Below, in pieces: positions 10,509 through 23,927 of a stretch of DNA of 64,000 nucleotides. The stretch's first letter is position 1. Every line of letters begins with the position of its first letter. This DNA is from Strongyloides papillosus. Taxonomy: Eukaryota; Nematoda; Chromadorea; Rhabditida; Strongyloididae. Made by a program: the position numbers and the translations under genes. The stretch spans positions 1,426,001-1,490,000 of the forward strand of contig SRSI01000050.1 of NCBI GenBank assembly GCA_005656395.1, read 5' to 3'. The notes under the pieces are model-generated. The model saw only the letters and a list, made by a program, of their open reading frames with translations, made no database searches and had not been told where the DNA came from.

Positions 10509-12444
10509 ATGAGCTTACACGGTAAAGCTGGTTCTATATTACATAAAATATTCAGAGTACATGGGCTTTTTTCCTTTAATAATACAAGGTTATTTATGTA
10601 TTTTGTAAGTGGAGATGGAAAGAATATGGCTTCTGGTACTAAAGGAATAACCTTCTGTCGTGCCAGTACTACACCAAATATGGGACCTATTCAATCATTA
10701 ATTAAAGAAAAGAGGGTATGATTGATAATTATAATCTAAATTTGCAAGATTTTTTTAGACTCCAAAATCTGAAAATAATAATCTAATATGTAGTGAATTG
10801 ATAGACGAGATGGAAAAAAGGTCTAATGATAAAAAAGAAAAATGTATAAGAGATAGGATTAGAGCTATTTTATCTAAAAATACAAATATTGCAAAAGATA
10901 AGGTAGAAAAGAAGAAATTTTCTACAGGAGCAAAAAATTTTTTATCAACTGTTTGCTCAGCTGTACTTACTTCTACAAACGGAGTTAATATTAAAGTTGG
11001 ATATAAACCATTTAGCTACTTAGAATTCCTAAATTTCCAGAAACCTGGTAGTATTAAGAACACTGTTACATTTGATGACGTCAAGGGAATGGATGAAGCA
11101 AAAGCCGAATTAATGGAAATTGTAGAATACCTACGTGAGCCTGAGAAGTATGAGAGACTTGGTGCAAAATTACCAAAGGGTGTTTTGCTTGCTGGCCCAC
11201 CTGGAACCGGCAAAACTTTATTGGCTCGTGCAGTTGCTGGTGAAGCAAATATACCATTTTTCCATAAATCGGGATCTGAATTTGATGAAATTTTGGTTGG
11301 ACGAGGAGCAAAAAGAGTAAGAGATTTGTTTAAAGAAGCTAGATGCAAAGCACCTTGTATTATTTTTATTGACGAAATTGATTCTATTGGTTCTAAAAGA
11401 GTTTCAAATAGTATAGATCCATCTGCCAATCAAACTATAAATCAACTATTAACGGAAATGGATGGTTTTGACAATAGTGAGGGAATTATTGTTATTGGAG
11501 CAACTAATAGACCTGAAGATTTAGACAAAGCATTAATTAGACCAGGACGCTTTGATATTCATGTAAATTGTTCGATACCTGATCTATCTGGACGTATAGA
11601 AATTTTCAAACATTATCTTGGTAAAATTAAACATAGAAATATAGACATTGAGGTTTTAGCTAAAACGACAATTGGTTTTTCAGCGGCAGATATTAGTAAT
11701 GTTGTAAATCAAGCAGCACTAAAAGCAGCTACAGAGGGTTGTCATCATATAATGCAGAAACACATAGAAGACGCTATAGATCGTGTAATAACGGGACCTG
11801 TTCGAACTAAAGGAAAACATCCGAAAAAAGAATCAAATAGAAATACAGCATATCACGAAGCTGGTCATACATCAGCTACCTTAAACACTCCTTACACTAC
11901 ACCATTACATAAGGTGACAACTATACCAAGACTAGGTTCATTAGGTCACACATGTTTTATACCAGAAAAAGATAAATGTCACACTACTAAAGCAGAAATT
12001 TTGGCCCAAATTAACGTTATGATGGGTGATCGTGTTGCTGAGGAGTTCATTTTTGGTAAAGACTTTAAAACAATAGGTGCCTCTAACGACTTAAAAAAAT
12101 CTACATCGTCTACTAAAATCCACACAAAGGAATTTTGTATGGGTGGGAACATTGGATCAAGAAAGTATAAATCTGACATATGTCAAAAATCGGATGGAAA
12201 AGACGTAAGTCCTCAGGCAACAAATAAAGCTGGTCTTAAAATAGATAAAATAATGAATAAAAGTTATGCAAGAGAAAATTCAAATTTGACAAAAAATGAA
12301 AAAGATCATAAACGTTCAGCTCAAGGTTTTCTTAAAAATCGGAAATTTACTGCCGAGGAAGTCCAATCTATTCCAAATGGTAAACCACCTGGAAGAAAAC
12401 CTACGAAAGGGCCATTTGGAGTAAAAATAAAAAAAAAGAAGTGA
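10509..12444 (+). CDS. YME1/FtsH-like AAA metalloprotease, copy 4 (diverged C-terminus)
   Basis: Exon 1 is 10509-10715 (69 codons). Intron 10716-10758 is 43 bp. Exon 2 is 10759-12444, giving 630 residues. The P-loop, Walker B, GRFD, HEAGH (about residue 435) and GASNDL zinc-ligand motif are all present, so ATPase and protease centres look formed. The pore loop reads I-L-V-G-R-G, with Leu for the usual Phe. From about 11,820 on, many positions conserved in copy 3 change (GDRVAEEF for GGRVAEEL), and the last 150 residues are rich in Lys and Ser and end in a run of Lys. Its N-terminal AAA half is nearly identical to copy 3 over about 365 bp, which suggests gene conversion. It is probably expressed but under relaxed or altered selection. 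Confidence 0.82.
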
Positions 12445-12910
12445 TCATCAGAAAAGTTACATCCAGAACCAACAGCAGTTGAGAGTACTGAAAATTTTGT
12501 CTAAAGTAAGGTTTATTTAAAATCAAATAGGTTTTCGTATTGTTATACAAAGCACCTAGAAGATCGATGCGAATTTAATTTTATAATAAATCTTTATTTA
12601 CAAGTAAAAGTTCTTTGTTTACATTCTTGTTTTAAAATTATATAAAAAATTTCAAATACATTATTAAAAAATACTGGTTAATTATTTGTCTGAATGTGTA
12701 ATTATTTTAAAACAAGATGATTTTTTTGACAAATCTTCAATATTAGTTCTCACATATTCACAAAACAAAAAAAAACTAAATGTCGAGATTTATTTAGACA
12801 ACAACATTTAAATTCAAATAAACAACAATACAATACTACAGTACATATCTTCCCAAAAAAAATAGCTAATTATACGACTTAGTATATTTGTGTTTCTTGG
12901 CAAGAAGGAG
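12445..12910. other. Intergenic region; right edge of protease array
   Basis: The first about 195 bp are the 3' flank shared by array units. Homology stops near 12640. The rest is AT-rich sequence before the VPS13 start, with no gene seen. Confidence 0.5.
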
Positions 12911-15900
12911 ATGCTTGAAGGTTATCTTGCCTCTGTTCTTAATAGATATGTGGGTGAATACTTAGAAGATTTAAATACTGATCAGTTATCAATTGCATTG
13001 TTATCAGGTGAAGGATACCCTAATATTTATTAACTTTTTTTAATTTTAGGCAAAGTTGAATTAGAGAATGTGCCTTTGAAGAGGAGTGCTTTATCAAAAT
13101 TTGATATACCTATTGATGTTAAAAGTGGTGTTGTTGGTAAACTTATCGTTACAATACCAATAACGGCTATAAGAAGTGAACCGTGGATTGTTAAGTTGAA
13201 TGATGTTTTCATAATATTGAAATCATCGGAAAGGCAATATTTGGGTAAAGAACAAGATGAAACTGAAATTAGGAGGAAAGAGGAGCTATTTAAGGAGTTG
13301 GAGGAGATTCACAAGAAAATTCTATTAAAAAGAACAAATTTATTCTCCGGTGAAAATGATAAACAAAGTCAGTGGTGGGGAAACTCTATAATCTCATCCA
13401 TAATTAATAATATTCGGTTAATTATAACAAATATCCACATAAGATATGAAGATAATAAAACAATTTCTCAAGATGTAATATTCAGTTGTGGTTTGAAAAT
13501 TAAAAGTATAAATTTACATACAACTAACGATCAATGGGTAAGCGTATTCTTTGAATTATTTTTTTGAAAAACTTTTTTAGGAGGAACATTACATAAATGG
13601 TTCTAATAATTTGTATACATATAAAAAACTTGATATTGACGGTGCCTCATTCTACTGGAATACAAATGAAACTAAACTATCAGAGGTAGAAACTTTGGAT
13701 GACTTGAAAAATTCTTTTCTAAATAATAATTTCAACGACAGTTGTTATATAATTCAACCGTTTGAATTACAAATAAAACTTACCAAAAATACAAGTAAAC
13801 TAAACCTTACTGAAGAAACAAAACCCAGATTTCAACTTAACGTGTTTCCTAAGAAACTTGCTATTGATATTACAGTCCGCCAACTAATACAAATGAGGGC
13901 ACTTGCAAATGAATTCAAAAGATTTGATCGAGCAAGGAAATACCGAAAATGGAGGCCAAAAGAAAAAGTATCTGGCAATAGTATAATGTGGTGGAAATTT
14001 GCGATAGATAGGGTTATCGATAGCATAAAACGAAAAAATATAACAAATACATGGGACTATGCAATATCAAATGCGAGAGTAATTAATAAATATTCATACA
14101 TATACAAAAAAAAGTTAATATTACATTTAAAGGATGAAATAAAGAAACGCAAAAAGCATGAAGTGTTTAAATATTTTGATCTTTTAAATGAATTTATGGA
14201 TTCTCAGGAATGTGAAAAAGAGGTAATCTATATGAAACAGGTAGAAAGAGATAACCAGATGACGTATTCTATATTAAATATAACAAGAGATCATGTTTGT
14301 AAAAAAATAATCGCAGAAGTTGAGACGTATTTTGCACTTCAAAAATTGGATATTGATATGTTGTCAACAAATACAGTTTTTGATGTTTCAAATTATAACG
14401 GAGTTATTGATATACCTATAGAGGTGGACAATGAAGAGAAGTCTTCAACGTTGTATAAATGGGTTGTTAGCTGGTTTTCAAATGATGAAAGTGGTGTCGG
14501 TGAGAGCATTGAATTGGAAGAAGACCAATGTATTGAAACGGATGTCAAATTTCCTGTATTTAGGTCGTGTAAATTACCTGCCAATTTTAAGAAAGTAGAA
14601 AATAAGATGGAAAAAGATTTGCTTGAATCTCTTAATGAGATGTTGGATGATTCTACTATTTTTGTACGTGACAAAATTTTGGCTGTGGTAAATCTTAATG
14701 TGGAAAGTATTACATTTAGAATATTAATTGAAAATTACAAAAGTAGTGAATATAATTGTGTTTCAATAGATTTATCAAAAGTTTTAATTGACGTTCAGTT
14801 GTCTGCTCGTGAACACAGAACAACATTATTACTAGACGTTGAAGATTTTAATATTCGGTGTACAAAAACTAACAAATTGGAAAGTTATGATGCTTCAAAG
14901 TCAATAAGTGATATTTTCGACGAGGCATTTCTGAATAAGGCGGCTCAAGTTATATTTACAGTTGAACAATCAAAAACAAATATAGAGAAATATGGGGATA
15001 CTAAAAGTAATCAATCCGCGATTTCAATGTTTTATTCGAGATTCTCCCCAAAGACAACAGTTTTCCATAAACTTAATGCTGAATTTGTTCCATTTACTTT
15101 TGTTCTCGATGAATCTTCTACAGAAGATCTTCTAAATATATTCAATTTATTTAATAATTATAGTGAAAACTTTGATTCTTCTACAAACCAAACTGAGGAT
15201 TCTTTCTGTAACCAAGTAAATCTCATATATTGTCACCTCAAGGTCCCAACTATTGATGTAGTATTGAAGACAAGAAGAAAATTTTTGTTTGGTCAAAGTT
15301 TTAACACTGAGGAAAGTCAATTATTTGGAGCAATTACTTTTGATGATGTTAGTTTTGGAGTTTCAAAGATGGAAGAATATTTAACTAAATATAACATCAG
15401 CATAAAAAGTTTATGTTTCCTTGATTTTTACGAGAAGAAATTTTCAAAACTACTTGAAATAAAGAATTACCGGGACAAGATTTCTACTAGAAGTAGATCT
15501 AATTCTTTTCCTGGAAATATGTCATCTTCAATTAAACCAAGAAGAAAAAGTAGTTCCTTTTCGGATGAGCATTCTATAACAATGTGCAATGGTGATCTCA
15601 ACGGAAACCAACAAAATAAATCAAGTGAAGAGTTTCCTATGCACACTGATAAAAATGATTCCGAAGAGTCAGATGATAATCACTTTATTGTTGCTATTGA
15701 TCATGTTCACAAAAACCATCATCAATTTGTTTCACATTACAAAGAAGTTGAATATAACTTTGGAATACAAGCTTCATATTTAGATATTGGTATGAATCAA
15801 CATACTTGGGTAGTATTTCAAGATATTATTGGTCTTATACCAGAAAATCCACACAAGCATGATTTTAACAGTGAGGATGATTTGGAACTTCAAGAATTAC

Positions 15901-18900
15901 TACTACAAGGTCTACATGAACTTGATCCATCATTTAACTTGGATAAGTATCAAATGGATTCTAAACAGTGCTCTAGAAATGACAGATTAAATCATTCCAA
16001 AAAAATCCTTTCAGTCCCATTAAATGTTCTTTTGGGTATGAGTTTTCAAGAAGTAAAGATTTCTATGAATTTACCTCAAAAAGAATTATGTTTAGGTGTT
16101 ATACATCTAAACAATGCAAAATGCGATATAAAGTTTGATATAAACAATGAAGAAATACCAATGGAAGTATACTTAGCAGTAGAATCTTTAAAAATTGACA
16201 ATTCAATACCTGATTATAATAGTTTATATCAAGAAGCACTTTCAGTTGAGAAAAGAAATGCTTCGAATGGTAATGATTCACCTATAAAAGTGAAAATTTT
16301 AAAGTATAGAAGTTTTGATTTTGATTTGGAAAGGCCATATGATGCAAAAATGGATATAGTAATTGATGAGTCTTTCGAAGTTACCTATTTACATCTTCAT
16401 AGATTTTTCTGTTTAACAACAGATTTCTGGGTAAATTACGTTGATTTAATTGATAAAATGTCTAAAAAAGGAGTAGCTGGAATAAGCGATAATGCAAATG
16501 AAAATTTACTGACAAGAGTATCTGTTGAAGCCAACATTAACTGTCCTGTATCTGTTATCGTGCCTTTGAATCAATTTTCTAGCAGGTGTATTATAATGAA
16601 AATGACTAAAGTTGAAGCAACTAATAAATTTGATCTTGCGTCACAGTCGAAATATATGAATGACTATGTTATAAATAGAAATATTACTCAAGACAATTAC
16701 GATTGCTTATTTGATAATATGGATCTACTGGTAGAAGACTTAGAAATTTTTGAAGGAGAAAGTATACTAGTAAATTCAAAGAAATTTTCAAATTGTGAAA
16801 TATTCTTAGATGGTTTAAATGGTATTGCTTTTAAAAGTGATCTAAAATCTGTTCTTAGTAAGAAAAAGTCAGCAAAAATTATTTTCGGAAGAAATTTATC
16901 ATGCTTCATTAGTCAAAATGCACCTAATATAAATGTTATTGTAATATTTGAAAACATGGACATTATTTTAACAACAAAATTTTATAAATTGCTCCAAGGA
17001 GTTCTACAATACAATCTTGGGGATTACACAGAATTAGATACAAATTCTGCTTTATCAGAAAATGGGATGAATTCTTTATCAAATATTTCTGAAGATCATT
17101 TAAAACAAAATATTAACCTTTCATTTAGAATGCAATTTACTAATGTAGATATTAAATTACTAACACCATCTAAATCAGATAATTATTGGGATAATCTTGG
17201 TATAGTTTCATGTGGAAATGCCATTTTAGGATCTGATAGTTATGTTGATTGTCAATTTGAAATTAGCTTTATTGTATATCATGCCCAACTAATTGATAAA
17301 AGAATTGATTTAAGTGGAAATAATTTAAGTGAAGAGGTATTCTCAAAAGTGTTACTTCCGAAGAATGATTTTGATAGTTCAGTGAGGCAAGCTTTTCTTG
17401 AGATGAATGTATTCTTTAAAAACAATGATGCTCCCGTTGTAACATTTGTCTTACAAGAAACTCAACTCTTAGTTATTCCGGATTGGTTTTTAGCATTAAA
17501 GGAGTTCTTACTGTTGGAAAGTGATTTTGATGTTAATTCTGAAGAGATTCTTTGCAATATTCCTATATTAAAAGATTATTTTAAAAAGAATGTAGATAAT
17601 TCTAAACATGAAAATAGTTTGAATACTTATGAAATAAAGCATAGTATAACAATGAAAACACAATTTACAGATTGTGACATCGTTTTCATCGAGAATTTAT
17701 CAGATCCAAAGAGTTTAGCTCTCAAATGTTTCGTAACTTCAGTTCTCCAATTAAACGATAAAATGGGATATCTTAGTGCAGAATTTATTATACAAAAAAT
17801 ACAAGTTTCATGGTTTATCTTTGCCGAGGAAAGCAATACTAACTGCATTATATCAACACCATTTAATATTGAAATAAAACTTGGTGCTGTAGCAAATGAT
17901 ATATCATTTAGTAAACCTCATTATAGTCAAAAACAAGAGATAACAAAGCATTACATAACAATTAAGATGGATAATTGCAGCTTTAGATTATCTTATAAAG
18001 ATGTATTAGTGGCTATGAATGTTATAAATGGATGTAAAAGATTACTAGATACAAATCTTTATCAACTACATTGGGCACCAGTTCTTAAAGATGAACCTAC
18101 AGCTTTTAATACTATAAAGATTAAAAACATTAATTGTGCTATAACTGATTTTTCTTTATGGATTTTGAATGATTTCAACGGGCCAACTTTACCCATAATG
18201 AGATTGTCATCCGTAAAATGGAAATTTGTTTTTACGGAAGAAAAGTTTATCTCAGAAGGAATATTATCAATTGAATATTTTAATCAAAGACTTTCAGGGT
18301 GGGAACCATTTTTAGAACCTGTTGAAATATCAAGTTTTAATTTAGAATATCACGATAGAAAGTCAATATACAGTGAATTCAAGGTCAACCCCAAAAGTCA
18401 CATTGATATTAACGTAACAACACATCTAATTCAACAACTCAAAGCATTTTCTAATGAATTTCTAAACATTAAAAGTTCTATCGATTCGAATTTTAGAAGC
18501 CTCTGTAGAAAAGGAAGGAACAATAATACATCATATATAATAAAAAACAAATTAGGAAGCAATATAAATTTCACAACAGAAATTGACAAGTTACTTCAGA
18601 AAGATGGAAAATACCGACAAAATGTTAAATGGTCTTGCGTTGAAGCTGAGAAGGAAATTGAATTTTTCCTTCCAGTTGACAGAAATCATTTGTATGGTTC
18701 AGATTATAATAGTTATTCTAGGTTAATCTTATCAATTGATGGATATGAGGAACTTCAACCGATAAATATTGATACCGTAAGGACATATAGCATTAATGCT
18801 AGGAAGAATGTAAACTCACTTACAAGTAAACGATTAAAATATGTTAAATTATTGATAAATATTAGTATTAGTGATGATGGGAGAAAGGCCATTGATGTTA

Positions 18901-21900
18901 GAACTGCTTACTCAATAACTAACTTTCTTAACATACCTGTTATGTTAAAAATTGATAACTCTGTGAATGGCTCCAAAGAATGGATAGATGTAAAAATATC
19001 TCCAAATGAAGATTACTACATTCCATTGAAGTACATCTATTCAAGAATATATTGTCGTCCTATTTTTGGTGGAAAAAATTCACTTCCATTAACTACATCA
19101 GATTTCTCGGAAGTTATTTTCAACGATGAATATTATAAGCAAAATGAACCTTCTTCATTTTCAAGATTTACCCAAAATGATAAAAAACTTTACTTCATGC
19201 TATACAATCATATTGATGGAAAAATATCTAATAAAACAATACCCGGTTTAAATATTTCAATTTACCCACCATTATTCATAAGAAATCAGTTACCAACTGA
19301 TATTGATTTCGGGATCAACGGACAGAATATCTTTTGCCAATCTGGGAACACGATATCACTACCAAATATCAATGTTGATGAACCTGTAGCATTGGATATC
19401 ACGACAGATCGCCTTAAGTCAGTTGAGTCTCTTGAACTATCAAGAAGTTCTATTTTAAAATTACAAACCCGTTACTCAAAGCCTATTCCAATAACGATGG
19501 TAGATGAGGAGAAACGGAAAATGATTATTTATGCTGATATATCTTTATCGAGGAATGGATCAATTATTATTGTTCTTTGGGTAACATATTGGATTGTCAA
19601 CAAATCAGGGATTCCCTTGATTATAAGGAAAAATGAATCATTTGAAGACATAGCAGGTCAATTACTTGAACACGAACAAGGAAATGATAAGATTCCATTG
19701 ATGGTTTCATTCAACAATGATGATGAAGAAGTAAAAAGATGTAACTTAAGAGTTGGTAAATCATTTTTACCAGATAAAAATTATTTCCCTGAATATTCTG
19801 AACCTTTTAAATTAACCCCAGGAGAACAGTCACTTGCATTACATATGAAACATCAAAACAAGCCTACATTAATTTACAATGTTGGTATTGAAGTCAGGCA
19901 AGGAACAGGACGTTATAAAAATACTCAAGTAGTTATCTTTTCACCAAGATATCTTTTAATCAACCGAAGTTCATATACGATTTACCTTTCTCATATAGAT
20001 GATATCACTTTTAAACGATATAATATAATAGAACCAAATTCAAATTTAATATGGAATGAATCCTTTGAAGATAATGGAATGATCTGTATAAAGCGTTCTG
20101 ATGTCAAGTATTGGAGTCAACCATTCAGAATTGATCAAGTTGGTTCTTATTTTATTACAATGCGCGATATTGATGAGACACCAAATTTTGTTAGAGCAGA
20201 AACCACACTTAGTAATGCCAGATTTTGTATAACATTTTCAAATACAGAGTTTTACCCACCACCAATACAGATTATTAATGAGTCATCTATTCCAGTATTG
20301 TATCAGCAAGTTTCAAACCATCCGGTACCGAGTTATTTACGGTCTATTTGTAAAGGTTCCACGAAAATTGATTATGCTTGGGATTTTATATATGGTCAAA
20401 AGTTATTATCTCTCCAAGCTTCTTCTTATTCAAGTCATTCTTATGATCCCACTAAATCGACAGTTGGACCATCATTATACTATGAAAATTACTCATTTAT
20501 CTTCCTGGATTCATCAATATCTGGATTGATAAGATCAAATACATTTAATAATTTAATTGAGGGATTAGTTTTAACTGTTGTTGATTCAAATTATGTAAAG
20601 TTAATGCCAATTGATAAAAGTGGAACTAATTTAAATCAGTTATGGAATTTCACCTCTGAGGGGACCATTGAAAGTGTTGCCTTGAATAATTACCATCCCA
20701 ATTCAAGTACCAATTTTGTTTTAGATCTCCTTAGTACCGAACGAGAGTTTATTTTAGTTGTTGGTTTAAGGGACAAAACTAGAAATAAGACTCAACTATG
20801 GAAATTTAACGATGATGGTAGATTTTCGTGTGGTTTGTCAAATGGATATCTAATGAAAAGTATTCAAAATTATTTGACAATGGGTTTTAGTAGAAATATA
20901 AATACTCTTGTTTGTTCATTTAAACGAATATATCAAAAAGAGGGGACAGGGATACTTAATGTTCAATGTAGTCATGTTGGTCCAACATTGGTAGTTAGAA
21001 TATCTTTTCCAGACACAATTCAACCTAGAGAATCTTCAGTTTCTAGTAGTAGTGATCAGAAAATTGAGTTAAACATTCTTATACCAAATGGTATTGGGAT
21101 TTCTTTAATAAATGCAGCTCATGAAGAATTATTTTATGGGAGATTAAAAGGTGTGTACCTCAATTTGATAAAAAATAATTCCTCATATATGTGTACTTTT
21201 AATGTTCACTCCATACAAATAGATAATCAATTAAATGGAGCACAAAATTTCAACTTCTTCTTCTGCCAATCCACAGAGGAGAAGGAAAGATTATCTAAAA
21301 TAAATGAAAATTTATCACAAGATCAGGAGATGATGTTGTACCTGACATCTTCTGCTATGAAGATTGAACTCAACTACACACGAAAAGAGCATTATGATTC
21401 CTTTGAGTACTTTAAAATACTCTTTTCAAATATTAGCATAAACTTAGATGAACAATTATTGTGGAAATTTATTGAATTCATCCAAGAATCCGGAACAGCA
21501 GAAAGTGTTGCTCAGATTAACTTACTTCAACCTCCAAACATAGATTTAGATGATGTTAATAAGATATCTATGAGACGTTGTTACTTTGGAAACTTGATTT
21601 TAAATATCGGACAAATTTCTCTTTCCGTTATCACTATCCCAACAAATGTAATGGAGAAAAAGATCCAACAAATAAAACAAAATTTCAATATACGTTTAAT
21701 GAGTTTTGAGAATGCCTCAATAACATTACCTCCATTCATACAAACACACACATTTGAAACAATAACATTTTTAATAGAGTGTTTAAAGAAATTCTATATT
21801 AATGAATTGTATACTCAAACATTTAATATTATTGTTTCATTGGATGCTTTTGGGAATCCTTTAGGATTAGCTACTGATATTAAAGACAGTTTCCAGACAC

Positions 21901-22826
21901 TTATTTTTGATGGTAATGTCAGTGGTTTTGTAAGTGGATTTAGTTATGGAGTAGCGAATAGTTTCTCAAAAGTTATGTCCTCCATGGCTACAGGTGTTGG
22001 AGCATTGATAACTGACAAGGAATATGAATTAAAAAGAAGGAAATCTATTAAAGTTAGTCAAAATTCAAATGACAAGAATCCTTTGACTCATTTGTATTCT
22101 GGTTTCAAGGGCCTAGGGACAGGTGTTATTGGTGGTGCTACGGCAATAGTTGGAAATACTATGAAAGAAACTCGTAATAAAGGTTTGATTGTTGGTTTAG
22201 TGAAAGGTGTTAGTACTGGAGTTGTGGATACTGTAGCTAAACCAGTTCAGGGTGTTTTCGATTTTATTGGTGGGACGGCAACGGCAATGAAGGAGGTGGC
22301 TGGTAATAGTCACGTAAAGAAGCAGTGTATACCAAGAGAGAGACTTCGCCTTACCAGAGTATGTAACAATTTGTGTGGTTTATTGCAACCATACAAAGTT
22401 GAATATGCCTTAGCTCAACAATTAATATCAACTAAATTCACTAATTTTTCGTCAAAAAGTGTTCTACTAGAAATTGAAGTTTATCATGAACAAAAAATCA
22501 ACAACGAATGTGTGCAATTATGTGCTTTAATTTGTACGGATAAAGCTTATTTTCTCCAGAAAAATAATGGAAATTACACTGAAATTATAAATATATTAGA
22601 TTTTAAAAATCTTTCTAATTCTCCACTCATTCCAAAGAGAATAGAAAAAGTCGATGAAAATGTAAAGTATACAGTTATTGTTGCATCTGAATTTGATTCG
22701 AAAATTAATAAAGAAAATACCATTCAAATTATGGTTTATTCCTATGAAAAAGCTCAAATTTTATGCGATAAGTTAAACAGAGCAAAAGAATTGTATGATC
22801 GAGCTTCAAAAAATATATCATATTAA
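12911..22826 (+). CDS. vps-13: VPS13-family bridge-like lipid transfer protein
   Basis: Exon 1 is 12911-13007, exon 2 is 13050-13537 and exon 3 is 13581-22826. Introns of 42 and 43 bp join in frame to give about 3276 residues. The N-terminus ([21 protein letters not shown], then [11 protein letters not shown]) is the chorein motif. The middle is a long series of beta-rich repeats typical of the lipid-conducting groove. A VAB/SHR-binding-type region lies around residues 2190-2400. A segment with paired Q-L-W-x-F motifs at about 2547 and 2599 looks like a ricin-B beta-trefoil, a feature known from VPS13D. The ATG2-C/DH-like region begins near residue 2949 (NPLGLATDI) with Gly-rich amphipathic helices, followed by a PH-like end. 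VPS13 proteins move phospholipids between organelles at contact sites. I see no UBA domain, so the assignment to A/C or D type is open. The third exon of 9.2 kb is unbroken. Confidence 0.93.
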
Positions 22827-22870
22827 AGAAAAGGAACATTATTGATAAATGTTTCTTGTGGGTATGAGTT

Positions 22871-22974
22871 ATAAAATAACGACATAAATGCCTTATAAAT
22901 TTCTATAAATATAAAATAATACATATCTACTTTTTTATAATTTGGCATATCAAGTTATTAAAGTGCTTGTTAAT
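22871..22974 (+). promoter_or_regulatory. Shared upstream block of GST-like gene 1
   Basis: A block with ccttataaatttctataaat and tttttataatttggcatatc lies 90 to 200 bp before the ATG and recurs before all four GST-like genes. Being the only upstream part kept before gene 1, which has no paralogue upstream, it marks the left edge of the duplicated unit and probably carries the promoter. Confidence 0.45.
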
Positions 22975-23066
22975 TACTTTGTAGTATATTTTTGTTTTTT
23001 GGTTAACTACCTTTTATATATTTTTTATTATTTTTATTGTAAAATTATGCAAACTTTACAGATTTA

Positions 23067-23927
23067 ATGTTGTCATTAGCCGTGAAAAATTCGAAGAATT
23101 TAATCAATTGTGGCTTGAAAAATTCATTACAGGCAACATTATTTTATTCAACTGAAATAGCTGAGAACAAAAAAAAAGTAACTCTTCATAAAACATTATG
23201 GAAAAAAGATGTTGTTTATCTTTACCAGTTCAATCGTATTCCGGCACTCCCAAATATGTCTCCATTTTGTTTGAAAGTAGAAACGTTTTTACGTGCCCAT
23301 AACATTCCATATAAATCATGTGAATCATGGATGGTAAGGAGTGAGAAAGGATTACTTCCTTTCATTGAACTGAATGGAAAGCAAATTGCTGATTCTCAAA
23401 TAATTTTGGAGTACCTAAAAGATCATTACGATATAAAAGATAATCTTACACCTGAGGAGTATGGTATATGTAGAGCAGTTGATAGAATGATTGAAGGATC
23501 AACTTTTCAAGCAATGCAATATCATAAAGTTCTTGATAATGCTGTTAATGCTTTAAACCCAGCTGTATTTGGTATGCCTTTACCTTCCTTTGTAATTAAA
23601 TTTTTGGCTAAAAGTTTTGTAAAAACATTTAAAAAGAGACTTGATGGTCATGGATATGGAAAATTCACACATAGTGAGATTCAAACTGTTCTAGAAAATG
23701 ATCTCCGTGCTCTGGAAGGTTTGTTGGGGGATAAGAAATTTTTCTGTGGTGAGAAACCAACGACTGCCGATTTTACTGTTTTCGCTCACCTTGCTGTCAA
23801 TTATTATATGCCTTTCGATATGCCGATTCATGAATATATTGATAAGTCGTGTCCGAATTTGAAGAAGTTTTTAAATAGAATGAGGGTCCATTATTGGAAT
23901 GATTGGACACCATTAAGAGATAGTTAA
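23067..23927 (+). CDS. CDR/FAX-like GST-fold protein, copy 1
   Basis: A single exon of 286 residues. An acceptor-like tttacag ends five bases before the ATG, which fits trans-splicing or a 5' UTR intron. Residues 1-30 (basic and hydroxylated, ending LFYSTE) look like a mitochondrial presequence. Residues 48-125 are the thioredoxin-like half typical of failed-axon-connections/cadmium-responsive proteins ([47 protein letters not shown]). Residues 130-280 are the helical half ending [16 protein letters not shown]. In C. elegans the related cdr genes respond to cadmium or other stress. Enzymatic use of glutathione is unproven for this family. It is the first of four tandem paralogues. Confidence 0.85.
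   Translation: MLSLAVKNSKNLINCGLKNSLQATLFYSTEIAENKKKVTLHKTLWKKDVVYLYQFNRIPALPNMSPFCLKVETFLRAHNIPYKSCESWMVRSEKGLLPFIELNGKQIADSQIILEYLKDHYDIKDNLTPEEYGICRAVDRMIEGSTFQAMQYHKVLDNAVNALNPAVFGMPLPSFVIKFLAKSFVKTFKKRLDGHGYGKFTHSEIQTVLENDLRALEGLLGDKKFFCGEKPTTADFTVFAHLAVNYYMPFDMPIHEYIDKSCPNLKKFLNRMRVHYWNDWTPLRDS

Larger units (their letters stand above)
1..12640 (+). repeat. Tandem array of about 3.8 kb units, each with one i-AAA-like protease gene
   Basis: Start codons at 2947, 6711 and 10509 are spaced 3764 and 3798 bp apart. Coding sequence, intron, promoter region, 3' flank and an intergenic mini-ORF with hairpin all recur in each unit. An example is the block from aataacgcatttt to tcgtatattgcaa near 2508-2650, 6263-6405 and 10065-10205; the last two are almost identical. 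Homology to the unit ends near 12640, after the 3' flank of copy 4, which marks the right edge of the array. The left edge is outside the window. Confidence 0.9.

Noticed and set aside
11081..11320. Overlapping ORFs on both strands inside protease copy 4
   Set aside because: Shadow frames of the P-loop region; no start context or conservation of their own.
1..12444. Bacterial contamination or horizontal transfer as source of the FtsH-like genes
   Set aside because: Each copy has a short spliceosomal intron, a presequence-like first exon and i-AAA (YME1) type sequence, which fit a nuclear gene for a mitochondrial protein.
13832..20529. Short ORFs inside VPS13 in other frames
   Set aside because: All are overlapped by the unbroken VPS13 frame.
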